64,000 bases of DNA, taken from Haliea sp. (GTDB taxonomy: Bacteria > Pseudomonadota > Gammaproteobacteria > Pseudomonadales > Halieaceae). Shown piece by piece: positions 28,901 to 40,363 of this stretch (the stretch's first letter is position 1; each line of letters opens with the position of its first letter). The notes beneath the pieces were generated by a model that saw only the letters and a list, made by a program, of their open reading frames with translations, was not told the DNA's origin and did no database searches. A program made the position numbers and the translations under genes. Location of the stretch: assembly GCA_030730585.1 (NCBI GenBank), contig JANQUV010000101.1:3881-67880 (forward strand), in the 5' to 3' direction.

Positions 28901-29617
28901 ACCAAGTACAACCCGGCGCGCACCTGGACTGCAGAAAACTCCGTGGGCATCGGCGGTTCCTACCTGTGTGTCTACGGCATGGAGGGCCCGGGGGGTTATC
29001 AGTTTGTAGGGCGTACCTTGCAAATGTGGAACCGCTATCGGCGTACGGTAGAATTCGAGCAGCCATGGCTGCTGCGGTTCTTCGACCAGATCCGGTTTTA
29101 CGAAGTGAGCCACGACGAGCTGCAGCAGATACGCCGCGATTTCCCCCAAGGCCGCTATCCGCTCACCGTTGAGCAGAGCCAATTCTCACTGGCGGACTAC
29201 GAACAGTTTGTGGCTAACAACACTGCCGATATTGCCCGGTTTCGTGAACACCGCCAGCGAGCGTTCGGGGCAGAGCTGGAACGTTGGCATGCCAACGGCC
29301 AGTTTAACTTTGCCGAGCAAGAAGTGCCGCCCAGTGTCTCTCAGCAGAGTTGGCCCGATACGGCAACGGTGGTGGATAGCCCGGTTTCAGGCAGCATCTG
29401 GCAGATGCAGGTGCAAGCAGGTGATGCAGTGCGCCGTGGTGACACCTTGGTCATTCTTGAGTCGATGAAGATGGAAATTGCGGTGCAGGCCCCCTGTGAT
29501 GCCACCGTCACCCAGCTGTTGTTGGCACCCGGGGCGCGCGTTGCCCCGGGGCAAGCACTGGTGGTGCTTGAGGACGCGGAGACGGAAACAGTGCAAGAGG
29601 GGGGCGTTCAGCGATGA
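25973..29617 (+). CDS. Urea/guanidine carboxylase (biotin-dependent, multidomain)
   Basis: About 1214 aa: biotin carboxylase ([21 protein letters not shown]), KipA/KipI-like domains ([31 protein letters not shown]), BCCP with ESMKMEI. Confidence 0.95.
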   Translation: [1214 protein letters not shown]

Positions 29618-31434
29618 ACCGCGATATGACAATTTCCGCTTTGCAGGCGGCCTACAGTAGCGGTGAGCTCACGCCAGCCGCTCTCATGGAAGACATCCGC
29701 CAGCGGGCGGCAGAGTATGCTGCGCATAATATTTGGGTGACGCTGCTGAGCGCGGAGGAGCAAGCAGGCTGGCTGCAGGGGCTTGCACAGCGTGACCGCG
29801 CAACGCATCCCTTGTGGGGGATACCGTTTGCAATCAAGGACAATATCGACCTGGCGGGTGTTCCCACCACTGCGGGGTGCCCGCAGTTTGCTTACACCCC
29901 ATCGGGGTCAGCACAGGTCGTGCAGCAGCTTATTGACGCCGGTGCTATTCCGGTGGGTAAAGCCAACCTGGACCAGTTCGCGACTGGGCTCAATGGCACG
30001 CGCTCGCCTTACGGGCCATGCCGCAATGCGTTTGCGGCTGACTATATTTCGGGCGGGTCCAGCTCGGGTTCATCCGTCGCGGTGGCCCTTGGTTTGGCCA
30101 GTTTCAGCTTGGGAACCGATACTGCGGGTTCCGGCCGCGTGCCGGCCTGTTTCAATAATCTGGTCGGCGTGAAGCCAACCCGAGGCTTGCTCTCATCCAG
30201 CGGTCTGGTGCCCGCCTGTCGCAGCCTCGATTGCATCAGCCTGTTTGCTCTCGATACTGACGACGCCAACCGCGTGCTGGCTTGCGCAGAGGGCTTCGAT
30301 GCACGCGACGGCTATAGCCGTCACAATGCATTTGCCAACACAGCACGCGCCTACGGTTTGCGAGCCGGCTCCTTGAGGATTGGCGTACTGGCGGCTGAGC
30401 AGCTGCAGTTTTTCGGTGATACTGCCTACGAAGCTGCGTACTGGCAGACTTTGGACTCGCTCAGTGCCGCCGGAGTAGAGTTAGTGACCGTAGATTACGC
30501 GCCCTTTGATCAGGCGGCGCGGTTGCTTTACGACGGCCCGTGGGTGGCGGAACGCTATATTGCCTGTCAGCCCTTGTTGGAAGATGCCCCCGAGGTTATT
30601 CACCCTGTGGTGCGGCAGATTGTGGCGCAGGGCAAGACACCCTTGGCCACCGACCTGTTCCACGCACAGTATCAGTTGGCGGCGCTGCAGCAGCAATGCG
30701 CCGCCGCGATGACGGGGCTTGATTGTTTGTTGACGCCCACGGCTGGTCGCTTGTTCAGTGTGGAGGACATGTTGGCCGAACCGGTGCTCTACAACGCACA
30801 GCTGGGCTATTACACCAATTTTATGAATCTGCTGGACATGGCAGCGGTGGCCGTGCCGACTGCGTTTACCCAACAGGGCTTGCCTTTCGGCGTCACGTTG
30901 GCGGGCGCGGCGTTCAGCGACCGCGCCTTGCTGTCGATCGCCAATCGGCTGCGCGCGCTGCTTCCACTGCCCTTGGGGGCGCTGGGAGTGCCAGCGTCTG
31001 TAACGGCAGGGGTGCCGGTGGGCGATCCCGAGCGCACCGATCTGGTGGTGTGTGGCGCGCACCTTGAGGGCCTGCCGCTGAACTGGCAGCTTGTGGAGCG
31101 CGGTGCGCAGCTGAGTGAGCGCACGACAAGCGCGGCTTGCTACCGTCTTTACGTACTGGCCGGTGGCCCCCCAATGCGACCGGGCATGGTGCGTGATGAA
31201 GGTGGGGGGCGGGCCATTGAGGTAGAGGTCTGGTCGATTCCTACGCACGAGCTGGGCAGTTTTGTCGCCGCTATTCCGGCGCCCTTAGGTATCGGCAAAG
31301 TGGAGCTGGCGGATGGTCGCTGGGTCAGTGGGTTCATCTGTGAAGCTCATGGCATAGTGGGGGCGAAGGAGGAAATCACGGGCTTTAGTGGTTGGCGTAG
31401 TTGGCTGGAGAGGACTATTGCGGGTGATCGGTGA
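29614..31434 (+). CDS. atzF: Allophanate hydrolase
   Basis: 606 aa amidase-signature protein (GIPFAIKDNIDLAGVPTTAGCP, GGSSSGSSVAVALGLASFSLGTDTAGSGRVPA) with C-terminal allophanate hydrolase domain (FVAAIPAPLGIGKVELADG). Confidence 0.95.
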   Translation: MNRDMTISALQAAYSSGELTPAALMEDIRQRAAEYAAHNIWVTLLSAEEQAGWLQGLAQRDRATHPLWGIPFAIKDNIDLAGVPTTAGCPQFAYTPSGSAQVVQQLIDAGAIPVGKANLDQFATGLNGTRSPYGPCRNAFAADYISGGSSSGSSVAVALGLASFSLGTDTAGSGRVPACFNNLVGVKPTRGLLSSSGLVPACRSLDCISLFALDTDDANRVLACAEGFDARDGYSRHNAFANTARAYGLRAGSLRIGVLAAEQLQFFGDTAYEAAYWQTLDSLSAAGVELVTVDYAPFDQAARLLYDGPWVAERYIACQPLLEDAPEVIHPVVRQIVAQGKTPLATDLFHAQYQLAALQQQCAAAMTGLDCLLTPTAGRLFSVEDMLAEPVLYNAQLGYYTNFMNLLDMAAVAVPTAFTQQGLPFGVTLAGAAFSDRALLSIANRLRALLPLPLGALGVPASVTAGVPVGDPERTDLVVCGAHLEGLPLNWQLVERGAQLSERTTSAACYRLYVLAGGPPMRPGMVRDEGGGRAIEVEVWSIPTHELGSFVAAIPAPLGIGKVELADGRWVSGFICEAHGIVGAKEEITGFSGWRSWLERTIAGDR

Positions 31435-31464
31435 CCACGCGTAGCGGTATGGCGTATACTTTAA

Positions 31465-31830
<366 letters not shown>

Positions 31831-31868
31831 GGTCGCTGCTGCTTCGGGGTGGCGGGCTACGTTGCGCG

Positions 31869-32570
31869 TTATCCCAGTGAGGCAATCGTCGCTGGCAGGT
31901 CGCGCAGCGCCGTGATCTCGGCATCGGCCTGGTATTGTGCCGGTTCCCAGGGTGAACCACCCAAATTCACCCACACGGTACGCAGCCCCACTTGCTGGGC
32001 TCCCAAAATATCATGGTCCGGGTTGTCACCGACGTGCACCATCTGCTGCGGGGCCACGCCGGTTTTGGCCAGCGCTGCGTGGAACATGTCGGGGGCCGGT
32101 TTGCTTGCTCCGACTTCCTCGGCCAGAAAAGCAAAATCAAAGTACTCTGCAGCATCTGTTTTGTAGATATCAGCGTTGCCATTGGTTAGCGCTCCCAGCC
32201 TGTAGCGTCTGGACAGCTGCTGTAACACATCGAGTGCCTCGGCATACAATTCGACTTTATGACGCTCCTGCAAGAAGGCGGCAAATGCCTCGCGCGCGCC
32301 GGCCTCACTGTCCTGCGTGCTGAAACCAGCCGCTTTCTGCAACTCGAACAGCATGCGTATACGCATCTGGCTAACGTGGTGTGCCAGCTCTGGATACTGC
32401 TTCCAGACCCGCTTTTTGAATTCCCACAGAGCATCGTGATCGTATTGCTCGATACATCCCGGTCGATGCTGCAGTAACCAGCTTCGCTGTGCCTGTTCGG
32501 CGCGCAGTATCGCGGGTTCAACATCCCACAGGGTATTGTCCAGGTCGAAAGTGATAACGCGGATGTTCAT
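31869..32570 (-). CDS. HAD-superfamily hydrolase (YigB-like)
   Basis: 233 aa from MNIRVITFDLDNTLWDVEPAIL; LGALTNGNADI; MVHVGDNPDHDILGAQQVGLRTVWVN; next to xerC as in E. coli yigB. Confidence 0.88.
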   Translation of the reverse strand: MNIRVITFDLDNTLWDVEPAILRAEQAQRSWLLQHRPGCIEQYDHDALWEFKKRVWKQYPELAHHVSQMRIRMLFELQKAAGFSTQDSEAGAREAFAAFLQERHKVELYAEALDVLQQLSRRYRLGALTNGNADIYKTDAAEYFDFAFLAEEVGASKPAPDMFHAALAKTGVAPQQMVHVGDNPDHDILGAQQVGLRTVWVNLGGSPWEPAQYQADAEITALRDLPATIASLG

Positions 32571-32574
32571 GAAC

Positions 32575-33489
32575 TTAATCCGTTTCTGGCTTGCGGCGGC
32601 GAGCGCGTGGATGCGCGGCATCGTAAACCTTGGCCAGATGCTGGAAGTCGAGATGCGTATAGATCTGCGTGGTGGCGATATTGGCGTGCCCCAGAAGTTC
32701 TTGGACGGCCCGCAAGTCACCACTGGACTCCAGCATGTGGCTGGCAAAAGAATGACGTAGCATGTGGGGGTGCACGTCCTGATACATGCCTGCGCGCCTT
32801 CCCTGCAGGCGCAGGCGATCTTGTATGGCGCGTACACTGATGCGCTGGCCGCGTTGGCTTAGAAACAGTGCCAGGTCGGTGCTTTCAGGGCGCACGTCCA
32901 ACCAGCGCCGCAGTGCGCCAATGGCCACAGAGCCAACCGGCACGGTGCGCGTCTTGCGGCCCTTGCCAGTTACGGTCAATAGCTGAGCCTGCTGATCAAC
33001 ATCGCCAAGATTTATCGCAGCCAGTTCTGCCAGGCGCAATCCGGATGAGTAGAACAGTTCTGCGATAGCGCTGTCGCGCCGCGCTATGGGGTTGTCTTCT
33101 TTGAACTGCAGGTAGCGATTCACCTGGTCCGCATCCAGTGTTTTAGGCAGGCGTCGCGGTTGCCTCGGGGCCTGCACGGCAGCGGCAGGGTTGCGGCTGT
33201 GGCCCTGCTGGCGGCCCAGATAGTGAAAAAATGAACGCACGGCAGACAGGGCTCGCTGGATGCTGCTGCCGGCGAGGCCGCGGCGATGCAGCAGGCTCAC
33301 CCAGGCCCGAATGTGGGCTTCTTGAAGCTGCGCAGGGTCGTCGTGCCCACGTTCGCTGCAAAAACTCAGCAAAGTGTGCAGGTCACGCTCGTAGTTGCTG
33401 ACCGTATGGGGCGATAGCTGCCGAACGTTTCGCAGATAAGCAATAAAGGCTTCACTGGCGGTGGTGAGCGGTATGCTGTCGGGCATCAT
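32575..33489 (-). CDS. xerC: Tyrosine recombinase XerC
   Basis: 304 aa; HMLRHSFASHMLESSGDLRAVQELLGHANIATTQIYTHLDF. Confidence 0.95.
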   Translation of the reverse strand: MMPDSIPLTTASEAFIAYLRNVRQLSPHTVSNYERDLHTLLSFCSERGHDDPAQLQEAHIRAWVSLLHRRGLAGSSIQRALSAVRSFFHYLGRQQGHSRNPAAAVQAPRQPRRLPKTLDADQVNRYLQFKEDNPIARRDSAIAELFYSSGLRLAELAAINLGDVDQQAQLLTVTGKGRKTRTVPVGSVAIGALRRWLDVRPESTDLALFLSQRGQRISVRAIQDRLRLQGRRAGMYQDVHPHMLRHSFASHMLESSGDLRAVQELLGHANIATTQIYTHLDFQHLAKVYDAAHPRARRRKPETD

Positions 33490-34238
33490 GCCGCGATGGG
33501 TGCGTCCAGCCGGGGCAGTACGCGAACCATGACTTCCGCGATATGTTGCAGAAACAGTGTGCCCATGGTGCTGGTGTAGTGGTGTGCGTCGGAACTGCCG
33601 ACGGCGAGCACGCCGATGTCTTCGTCCCCCACCAACAGCGGCATGACTGCAGCTGAACCGACGCTGCCAGCGCCTTCGAAGAGAAAGTCGAGCTCCTCTT
33701 GGCGCAGAGGCCCGCAAACCGCCTTGCGTCCGCGCAGCAGAGCCCCGATCGCTGCTTTGGCGCTGTCGGCCCCTGCCATACGCACACCGGCTGGTGCGGC
33801 ATCCGGTGCGCCAAACAGGATCATGCTGACGTGCTCAACGCCAAATTCGGCGTGCATGGCGTGTTGGTAGGCGGCGTAGAGCTCAGTTGTCGAAGATGCG
33901 TCCAATAAGGCAAGAACGAGGTGACGAGTCTGTTCGTAGAGTTTATCGTTGCTGCGTGCGTTTGCTGTCAGTGCGTTGAGTCGTTGGCGCATCTCAGTAT
34001 TGCGCTCGCGCAGCACGCTGACTTGCTTCTCCACCAGTGATACCGCACTGCCCGAGGCGTGATTCACATGGAGGAAATCCAGCATATCCGGGTGACGCTG
34101 GAGAAAATCACTGTGGTTCTTCAGGTATTCACGGACAGCGTCATCGTCCAGTGCTGCGTTGCCCGCAGTGGTCGCCGGTTCGTTCCTGGGTGGCATGGTC
34201 TGGTCTCCCTCATCCCGGTGCTCATGCACCGGCGTCAT
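33486..34238 (-). CDS. DUF484 family protein
   Basis: [43 protein letters not shown]; between dapF and xerC. Confidence 0.92.
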   Translation of the reverse strand: MTPVHEHRDEGDQTMPPRNEPATTAGNAALDDDAVREYLKNHSDFLQRHPDMLDFLHVNHASGSAVSLVEKQVSVLRERNTEMRQRLNALTANARSNDKLYEQTRHLVLALLDASSTTELYAAYQHAMHAEFGVEHVSMILFGAPDAAPAGVRMAGADSAKAAIGALLRGRKAVCGPLRQEELDFLFEGAGSVGSAAVMPLLVGDEDIGVLAVGSSDAHHYTSTMGTLFLQHIAEVMVRVLPRLDAPIAA

Positions 34239-35065
34239 ATTCTGATACTGCCCTCGAACACGACGGCTGTCGGCCCGGTCATGGTGACTGAACTGCCCGG
34301 CCCGGGCCAGTGGATTTCAAGCTTACCGCCGGGCAGGTGAACTGTCACGGTATCCTGCAGCCAGCCTCGCGTCATACCGTAGACGGCGGCAGCGCAGGCG
34401 CCCGTGCCGCAGGCCAGCGTTTCTCCGGCGCCACGTTCGTAAACCCGCAAGCGTATTTCATGTTCGGACAGCACCTGCATAAACCCGGCGTTGACTCGCT
34501 GTGGGAAGTCTGGATGGTGCTCAATGGCTGGGCCCAGAGTTGCTACCGGCGCGGAGTCGACATCTTCGACGCGCAACACCGCGTGCGGATTTCCCATGGA
34601 GAGCGCGCCAATGTCGAGCGACTCCCCGCCCGCTTGCAAACGATAGCTTGGTGCAGTGACCGCAGCCTGCAGGGGTATGCGGGCCGGCTCAAAGGCGGGC
34701 TCACCCATGTCGACCTCAACCTGGTGTTTATCGCGCAGCCGCAGCTCCAATATGCCTCCGGCAGTTTGTACGCGTATGACGCGTTTGCCGGTCAGATTTT
34801 TGTCGCGCACAAAACGGGCGAAGCAGCGTGCTCCGTTACCGCAGTTCTCAACTTCACTGCCGTCGGCGTTGAAGATTCGATAGCGAAAATCGACTTCGGG
34901 GCTGTCCGGTGGCTCAACCAGCAACACCTGGTCGCAGCCAATGCCAAAATGCCGGTCGGCCAAGAACTGGATGTCCTGCTCACGCGGCCGATAGCGCTGC
35001 GAGATCAGGTCGATCACCACAAAGTCGTTGCCGGCGCCGTGCATTTTAGTGAACTTGAGCAGCAT
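34235..35065 (-). CDS. dapF: Diaminopimelate epimerase
   Basis: 276 aa [53 protein letters not shown]. Confidence 0.97.
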   Translation of the reverse strand: MLLKFTKMHGAGNDFVVIDLISQRYRPREQDIQFLADRHFGIGCDQVLLVEPPDSPEVDFRYRIFNADGSEVENCGNGARCFARFVRDKNLTGKRVIRVQTAGGILELRLRDKHQVEVDMGEPAFEPARIPLQAAVTAPSYRLQAGGESLDIGALSMGNPHAVLRVEDVDSAPVATLGPAIEHHPDFPQRVNAGFMQVLSEHEIRLRVYERGAGETLACGTGACAAAVYGMTRGWLQDTVTVHLPGGKLEIHWPGPGSSVTMTGPTAVVFEGSIRI

Positions 35066-35078
35066 TGCAGTGAGCGCC

Positions 35079-36329
35079 TCAGTCCGGCAGGCGGCGTTCA
35101 CGCCGCAGCAAATCGTCGAGTGTTTCACGGGCGCCGGCAATATGCATTGCGTTGCCATCGACCATGATTTCAGCCGCGCGCGGGCGGGTGTTGTAGTTGG
35201 AACTCATGCTGAAGCCATAGGCGCCTGCACCGAACATGGCGAGCAGGCTACCTTCTTCAAGGGCCAGGGTGCGTTGCTTGCCCAGGAAGTCACCGGTTTC
35301 GCAGACCGGGCCGACGATATCCCAGGTGGCATGAATGCCGTTGGCCGCCGGGCGGCTGGGTTGGATGTCCAGCCAGGCTTGATAGAGAGCCGGGCGGATC
35401 ATGTCGTTCATACCGGCGTCAACAAGGGCAAAATTGTGTTCGGGGGTTTGCTTCAGGTATTCAACCCGCGTGAGCAAAATGCCCGCATTGGCTGCAATGG
35501 AGCGCCCGGGCTCGAACACCAGCGGCATGCGCCGTTCACCCAGTTCGTTGCGGATAGCGGCGATGTAGTCTGCAATCGCGGGTGGCTCTTCATCACGGTA
35601 GCGCACGCCGAGCCCACCGCCGAGGTCCAGATGGCGGATTTCAATGCCCTCGGCGGCCAAGGTGTCAACGAGCAGCAGCAGGCGGCGCAGGGCGGCAATA
35701 AAAGGGCTCAGTTCAGTGAGCTGCGAGCCAATGTGGCAGTCGAGGCCTTGCACATTGATGTGCGGCAGGGCGACCGCGCGGCGGTAAAGCGGCAGTGCTT
35801 CATCCACTCCAAGGCCAAACTTGTTTTCCCGCAGGCCTGTGGAAATGTAAGGATGAGTGCGCGCATCGACATCGGGATTGACGCGAATTGAGACCGGCGC
35901 TTGCATACCCAGCTGCCCGGCTACACGGTTCAGCACATCCAGCTCTGCGGCGGATTCCACATTGAAGCAGTGTATGCCAAGCTCCAGCGCACGCGTCATT
36001 TCTGTTGCTGTCTTCGCTACACCTGAAAATACGGTTTTTGCCGGGTCGCCGCCTGCGGCAATCACGCGTTCCAATTCGCCGACTGAAACGATATCGAAGC
36101 CGGCCCCCATGCGCGCCAATACGTCCAGCACTGCCAGGTTGGAGTTGGCTTTGACCGCGTAGCAAATCAGGTGCGGCCAGTCAGCGAGAGCGTCCTGGTA
36201 GGCGTGCAGAGACGCCTCGAGAGCAGCCCTCGAGTACACGTAGCAAGGCGTGCCGTGCTGCTGCGCGATGTCGTCAACGGGGATGTTTTCGGCGTGCAAG
36301 ACACCGTCGTGGTATTGGAAAAAACTCAT
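35079..36329 (-). CDS. lysA: Diaminopimelate decarboxylase
   Basis: 416 aa; [43 protein letters not shown]. Confidence 0.97.
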   Translation of the reverse strand: MSFFQYHDGVLHAENIPVDDIAQQHGTPCYVYSRAALEASLHAYQDALADWPHLICYAVKANSNLAVLDVLARMGAGFDIVSVGELERVIAAGGDPAKTVFSGVAKTATEMTRALELGIHCFNVESAAELDVLNRVAGQLGMQAPVSIRVNPDVDARTHPYISTGLRENKFGLGVDEALPLYRRAVALPHINVQGLDCHIGSQLTELSPFIAALRRLLLLVDTLAAEGIEIRHLDLGGGLGVRYRDEEPPAIADYIAAIRNELGERRMPLVFEPGRSIAANAGILLTRVEYLKQTPEHNFALVDAGMNDMIRPALYQAWLDIQPSRPAANGIHATWDIVGPVCETGDFLGKQRTLALEEGSLLAMFGAGAYGFSMSSNYNTRPRAAEIMVDGNAMHIAGARETLDDLLRRERRLPD

Positions 36330-36344
36330 GGCTGCTCTGCGTGC

Positions 36345-36551
36345 TCAGTCGTTGGCGGGGGAGGGCGTGGACGGTTGTGTGGCGGGCCGTTCAGCCGGTG
36401 ACACCGGCACTGCTGCTGCGGGCGGGGCCACAGGCGAAGGGCTACCCTGCGGAGGCAACTGCAACGGGCCAGTTTGGCCGCAGCCAGTCAATAATAAGAT
36501 CGTCACTGGCAGCGCGAATAGCGCAGTAGCGCGAATATTGAACATGTCCAA
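36345..36551 (-). CDS. lptM: LptM (YifL)-like LPS translocon maturation chaperone lipoprotein
   Basis: 68 aa; lipobox LLLTGCGQTGPLQLPPQ; upstream of lysA. Confidence 0.8.
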   Translation of the reverse strand: MDMFNIRATALFALPVTILLLTGCGQTGPLQLPPQGSPSPVAPPAAAVPVSPAERPATQPSTPSPAND

Positions 36552-36679
36552 GGTTCCGGCGTTAAAAGCGGCCAGTATACCTGAATTGCGCTTGCGATCA
36601 TGGCAGGATCGCAGCCAAAATGTGTTTGGGCCGGTGTTGCTGTGCTGGTTTCTTGTGAATTGTTAAAGAGACTTAATTC

Positions 36680-37690
36680 GTGCATTTGACTGTATTGCGA
36701 CCGACTGCTTTTCTGCGCTCCGTATTTTTTGCCACGGCGGTTATGCTTCTGGCGGTATTCATAGTGCCAGGGGCTGGCGCCGCAGAGCCTCTGTATGGCA
36801 AGAACCTTTCCCCCATCGCTGGTTTGCTGGGCCTGCCATCCGCACGCAGCGCAGCGCTCACACCGGTAGCCAGCATGGCGTTTGCTGCACACGGGGCGCT
36901 GGCCAGCCACTCGGTGTTTGAGTCGGACACCGGCGAGGCGTTGCGCCTGGATGGCGAAACCCACCGGCTGGCTTTGGAGTGGCGTTACGGCTTATCTCCG
37001 GCGTGGGATGTGCAGGTGGAAGTGCCTTGGCTGAGCCATGCCGGCGGTTCACTGGATAGCCTGATTGATGGCTGGCATGAGCTGTGGGGCATGCCTGACG
37101 GAGGGCGTGATGCGGTGCCGCGTGACCAGCTGCGCTTTCGCTACGAGTCGCCTATCGATGCGATCGACCTGCGTGACAGTGCTTCTGGATTAGGTGACAT
37201 CACCGTGGCGCTGAATCGGGCCCTGGTCGCGCAGGGCGCTTGGCGTGTCAGTGCTGGCGTTGGCTACAAGCTGGCCAGCGGCGATGAGCGTGAGTTTTTG
37301 GGCAGCGGTGCCGAAGATGCGTTCCTGGTACTGCGCAGCGGTTGGGCGCCCGCCAACAGCCGCCTGCACGTTCAGGGTCAGGCAGGCTACCTGCGAGCCG
37401 GTAACTCGCCCATATTGGGCGCGGAGCAAGCGCGTGACCTGTGGTTTGCCGGGTTGGGTGTGAGTTGGGCATTGTATGAAAGTATCACTTTGCTGGCCCA
37501 GATGGACAGCCACGGTGCGCCACTGGATAGCGGCTTGACGGCGCTCGGTGCCAGTTCGTTGCTGCTCAATGTAGGCGCGCGCTGGGAGCTGAACTCGCGT
37601 TGGGCGCTGGAGGCGGGTTTTATCGAAGATATCCGTGTGGCAACGGCGCCGGACATTACGTTCCAGGCGAGTGTACGCTTCACCCCGTAG
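36680..37690 (+). CDS. DUF3187 family outer-membrane-like protein
   Basis: 336 aa; signal peptide, PLYGKNLSPIAGLLGLPSAR, WQVEVPWLSHAGG-like beta-barrel segments. Confidence 0.8.
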   Translation: MHLTVLRPTAFLRSVFFATAVMLLAVFIVPGAGAAEPLYGKNLSPIAGLLGLPSARSAALTPVASMAFAAHGALASHSVFESDTGEALRLDGETHRLALEWRYGLSPAWDVQVEVPWLSHAGGSLDSLIDGWHELWGMPDGGRDAVPRDQLRFRYESPIDAIDLRDSASGLGDITVALNRALVAQGAWRVSAGVGYKLASGDEREFLGSGAEDAFLVLRSGWAPANSRLHVQGQAGYLRAGNSPILGAEQARDLWFAGLGVSWALYESITLLAQMDSHGAPLDSGLTALGASSLLLNVGARWELNSRWALEAGFIEDIRVATAPDITFQASVRFTP

Positions 37691-37783
37691 CGCGAGTGAC
37701 GGCGCAGGTTGATGAGGGTATGGTCATGCCCGCGCGAGCACAATCTCTGCGCCAAGAGCCGGATTGGAGTGCTGCATCACCAC

Positions 37784-39187
37784 TTATGGCGTGCGCTCTT
37801 CGAGCCGTTGCAACGCTGTTTTTGCTGCGGCGCGCACTTGTCGGGGTGCCGTGCCGCCCAGATGATCGCGCGCTGCAACAGAGCCCTCAAGGGTAAGCAC
37901 GTCGAATACATCGGCCTCAATGTCGGCACTGAACTGCTGTAGCGTGGCCAGCGACATATCTGCGAGGTCGGTATCTGTCTCCACACCATGGCCCACCGCC
38001 ATACCGACGACTTCGTGCGCATCGCGGAACGGTAAGCCCTTGCGGACCAGATAATCAGCGAGATCGGTCGCGGTGGAAAAGCCGCGGCGCGCTGCTTCTC
38101 GCATCTGCTCCTTGCGGGGCACAACAGCGGGAATCATATCGGCGAATGCTCGCAAGCTGCCAAGCACTGTGTCAATGGTGTCGAAGATGGGTTCTTTGTC
38201 TTCCTGATTGTCTTTGTTATAGGCCAGCGGCTGGCTCTTCATCAAGGTTAACAGCGATACCAAATGTCCATTCACTCGGCCTACCTTGCCGCGCACCAGT
38301 TCCGGCACGTCGGGGTTTTTCTTCTGCGGCATGATGGAAGAACCAGTGCAGAAGCGATCGGGCAAGGCGATGAAGTTGAACTGAGCAGAAGTCCATAGGA
38401 CGAGTTCTTCCGACATCCTCGACAGGTGGGTCATTAACAGCGCTGCGAAGCTGCAGAATTCGATCGCAAAGTCGCGATCCGAGACAGAATCGAGCGAGTT
38501 AACGGTGGGGCGGTCAAAGCCCAGTGCGTGTGCTGTCATCTCGCGGTCAATGGGATAAGTAGTGCCGGCCAGAGCAGCAGCCCCGAGAGGCGATTGATTG
38601 AGCCGAGCGCGGCAGTCAATCAGCCGCCCGTAGTCGCGCTCAAGCATCTCGTTCCAGGCCAGCAGATGGTGGCCGAACACCACCGGCTGCGCCGTTTGCA
38701 GGTGGGTAAAGCCCGGCATGATGGTATCGCAATGGTTGGCGGCGAGTTCAATGGTGCCGCGCTGCAGGCGCGTGAGCTCAAGGCCAATGACGTCGATGGC
38801 GGCGCGCAGGTGCAGGCGAATATCGGTGGCCACCTGATCATTGCGTGAGCGCCCGGTGTGCAGCTTTTTCCCGGTGTTGCCTATCAGCTCTGTCAGGCGC
38901 GCCTCAATATTCATGTGCACGTCTTCGCGCTCGATAGACCACTGGAACTGGCCGTCTTCGATTTCAGTCAACACACGATCCAGTCCGCCCTGAATTTGTG
39001 TGCGCTCATCCTCAGTGAGAACCCCGACTGCACAGAGCATGTCGGCGTGCGCGCGCGACCCCTGAATATCATCCTGCGCCATGCGCTGGTCGAACTGCAC
39101 CGAAGCAGTGAAGCGTTGAACGAACTGGTCAGTAGGTTCAGCGAAGCGTCCGCCCCAGAGGGTATTAGAATCTTTGTGCTTGCTCAT
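37784..39187 (-). CDS. argH: Argininosuccinate lyase
   Basis: 467 aa from [50 protein letters not shown]. Confidence 0.97.
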   Translation of the reverse strand: MSKHKDSNTLWGGRFAEPTDQFVQRFTASVQFDQRMAQDDIQGSRAHADMLCAVGVLTEDERTQIQGGLDRVLTEIEDGQFQWSIEREDVHMNIEARLTELIGNTGKKLHTGRSRNDQVATDIRLHLRAAIDVIGLELTRLQRGTIELAANHCDTIMPGFTHLQTAQPVVFGHHLLAWNEMLERDYGRLIDCRARLNQSPLGAAALAGTTYPIDREMTAHALGFDRPTVNSLDSVSDRDFAIEFCSFAALLMTHLSRMSEELVLWTSAQFNFIALPDRFCTGSSIMPQKKNPDVPELVRGKVGRVNGHLVSLLTLMKSQPLAYNKDNQEDKEPIFDTIDTVLGSLRAFADMIPAVVPRKEQMREAARRGFSTATDLADYLVRKGLPFRDAHEVVGMAVGHGVETDTDLADMSLATLQQFSADIEADVFDVLTLEGSVAARDHLGGTAPRQVRAAAKTALQRLEERTP

Positions 39188-39304
39188 GTTCATCCACGCG
39201 AAGTTGAGGGCCCACGATTGGGCCATGGCTGGCTGGCGCTGTGGCGCTTGTTCCTGTTGCGCAAGGGTGCAAGTATACCATTGGGGAAGCAAAGGTTTGT
39301 GCAG

Positions 39305-40363
39305 ATGCAAGACGCAATGGAGCAGCAAGGTAGCAGTGGGGAGCATGCCTCTGGCGCATTCTTTATTCCCGATCTGTGCGCGCCACGTCCGCTCTTGTTC
39401 CTGGTCTTGCTCGCAGAGCTTATGGTGCTGATCTACACCCTGACCGCCAGCAACTTGCCGCGCTTCGACTGGCATATTCTGGCCACCGCCTCCATCCTCG
39501 TACAGTGGCTGGTGCTGGCCAGCGCGGTGGCTCTGTGCCTGCTTCGCGACTGGTTTTCGCGCCACAGCTTGTTGCTGGCCGCGTCAGGAAGTATTTTCGT
39601 CGTGTTGTTGGTAACAGGTTTTTCCAGTGAGCTGGTGGTACGGTTTTATCCACCACTGATGGGGCTTGCAGATGACCGCTGGTGGCTACTGCGCAATCTG
39701 CTTGTTGCGGCGCTCATCACTGGCATCGCGCTGCGCTATTTCTACTTGCAGCAGCAGTTGACCCTGCGTGAGCGCTCCGAATTGCAGGCACGTATAGATG
39801 CGTTAACGGCGCGTATCCGCCCGCACTTTCTCTTCAACACACTCAACAGCATCGCCAGCCTGATTGCCAGTCACCCTGAGCGCGCTGAAGCCGCAGTAGA
39901 AGACCTTGCGGATCTGTTTCGGGCTAGCCTGCGGCAGGCTGGCCGCGCTGACACCGTAGCTGAAGAGGTGCATCGCTGTGAGCTTTACCTGGGCATTGAG
40001 CGTTTGCGCCTGGGTGATCGCTTGCAGGTAGATTGGCAAATCGCGGAAGCGGTAGGCGGCCTGCCAATGCCCAGCCTGATTTTACAACCGCTGATTGAAA
40101 ATGCCGTATATCACGGTGTCTCATTGTTGCCCGCCGGTGGTGTGGTGCGTATTCGCCTGACCCTGCAGGGCAATGTGATACATGCAATGGTTGAGAATCC
40201 GCGTCCCGAGCCACCGGATCCCAGCAGCGGTGAACGGATGGCGCTGATGAATATCAAACAGCGTTTGCAAGCCCTATACGGTGAAGAGGCGAGCCTCGTT
40301 CATCAAGCAGTCAGCGGCTACTTTCGCGTTGCAATGCATTATCCTGCCGAGCGCGCGGCATGA
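39305..40363 (+). CDS. algZ: LytS/AlgZ-type sensor histidine kinase
   Basis: 352 aa; multi-TM N-terminus, [28 protein letters not shown] His-kinase motif; divergent from argH, upstream of algR. Confidence 0.9.
   Translation: MQDAMEQQGSSGEHASGAFFIPDLCAPRPLLFLVLLAELMVLIYTLTASNLPRFDWHILATASILVQWLVLASAVALCLLRDWFSRHSLLLAASGSIFVVLLVTGFSSELVVRFYPPLMGLADDRWWLLRNLLVAALITGIALRYFYLQQQLTLRERSELQARIDALTARIRPHFLFNTLNSIASLIASHPERAEAAVEDLADLFRASLRQAGRADTVAEEVHRCELYLGIERLRLGDRLQVDWQIAEAVGGLPMPSLILQPLIENAVYHGVSLLPAGGVVRIRLTLQGNVIHAMVENPRPEPPDPSSGERMALMNIKQRLQALYGEEASLVHQAVSGYFRVAMHYPAERAA

Noticed and set aside
25973-31434. Interpretation as a pure urea amidolyase (urea-degrading) operon
   Set aside because: The guanidine-I riboswitch plus UAAP1/UAAP2 and the dedicated ABC transporter argue for guanidine as the physiological substrate
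38858-39304. N-terminal extension of AlgZ
   Set aside because: Overlaps argH on the other strand; a start at 39305 ([11 protein letters not shown]) gives an AlgZ-like protein
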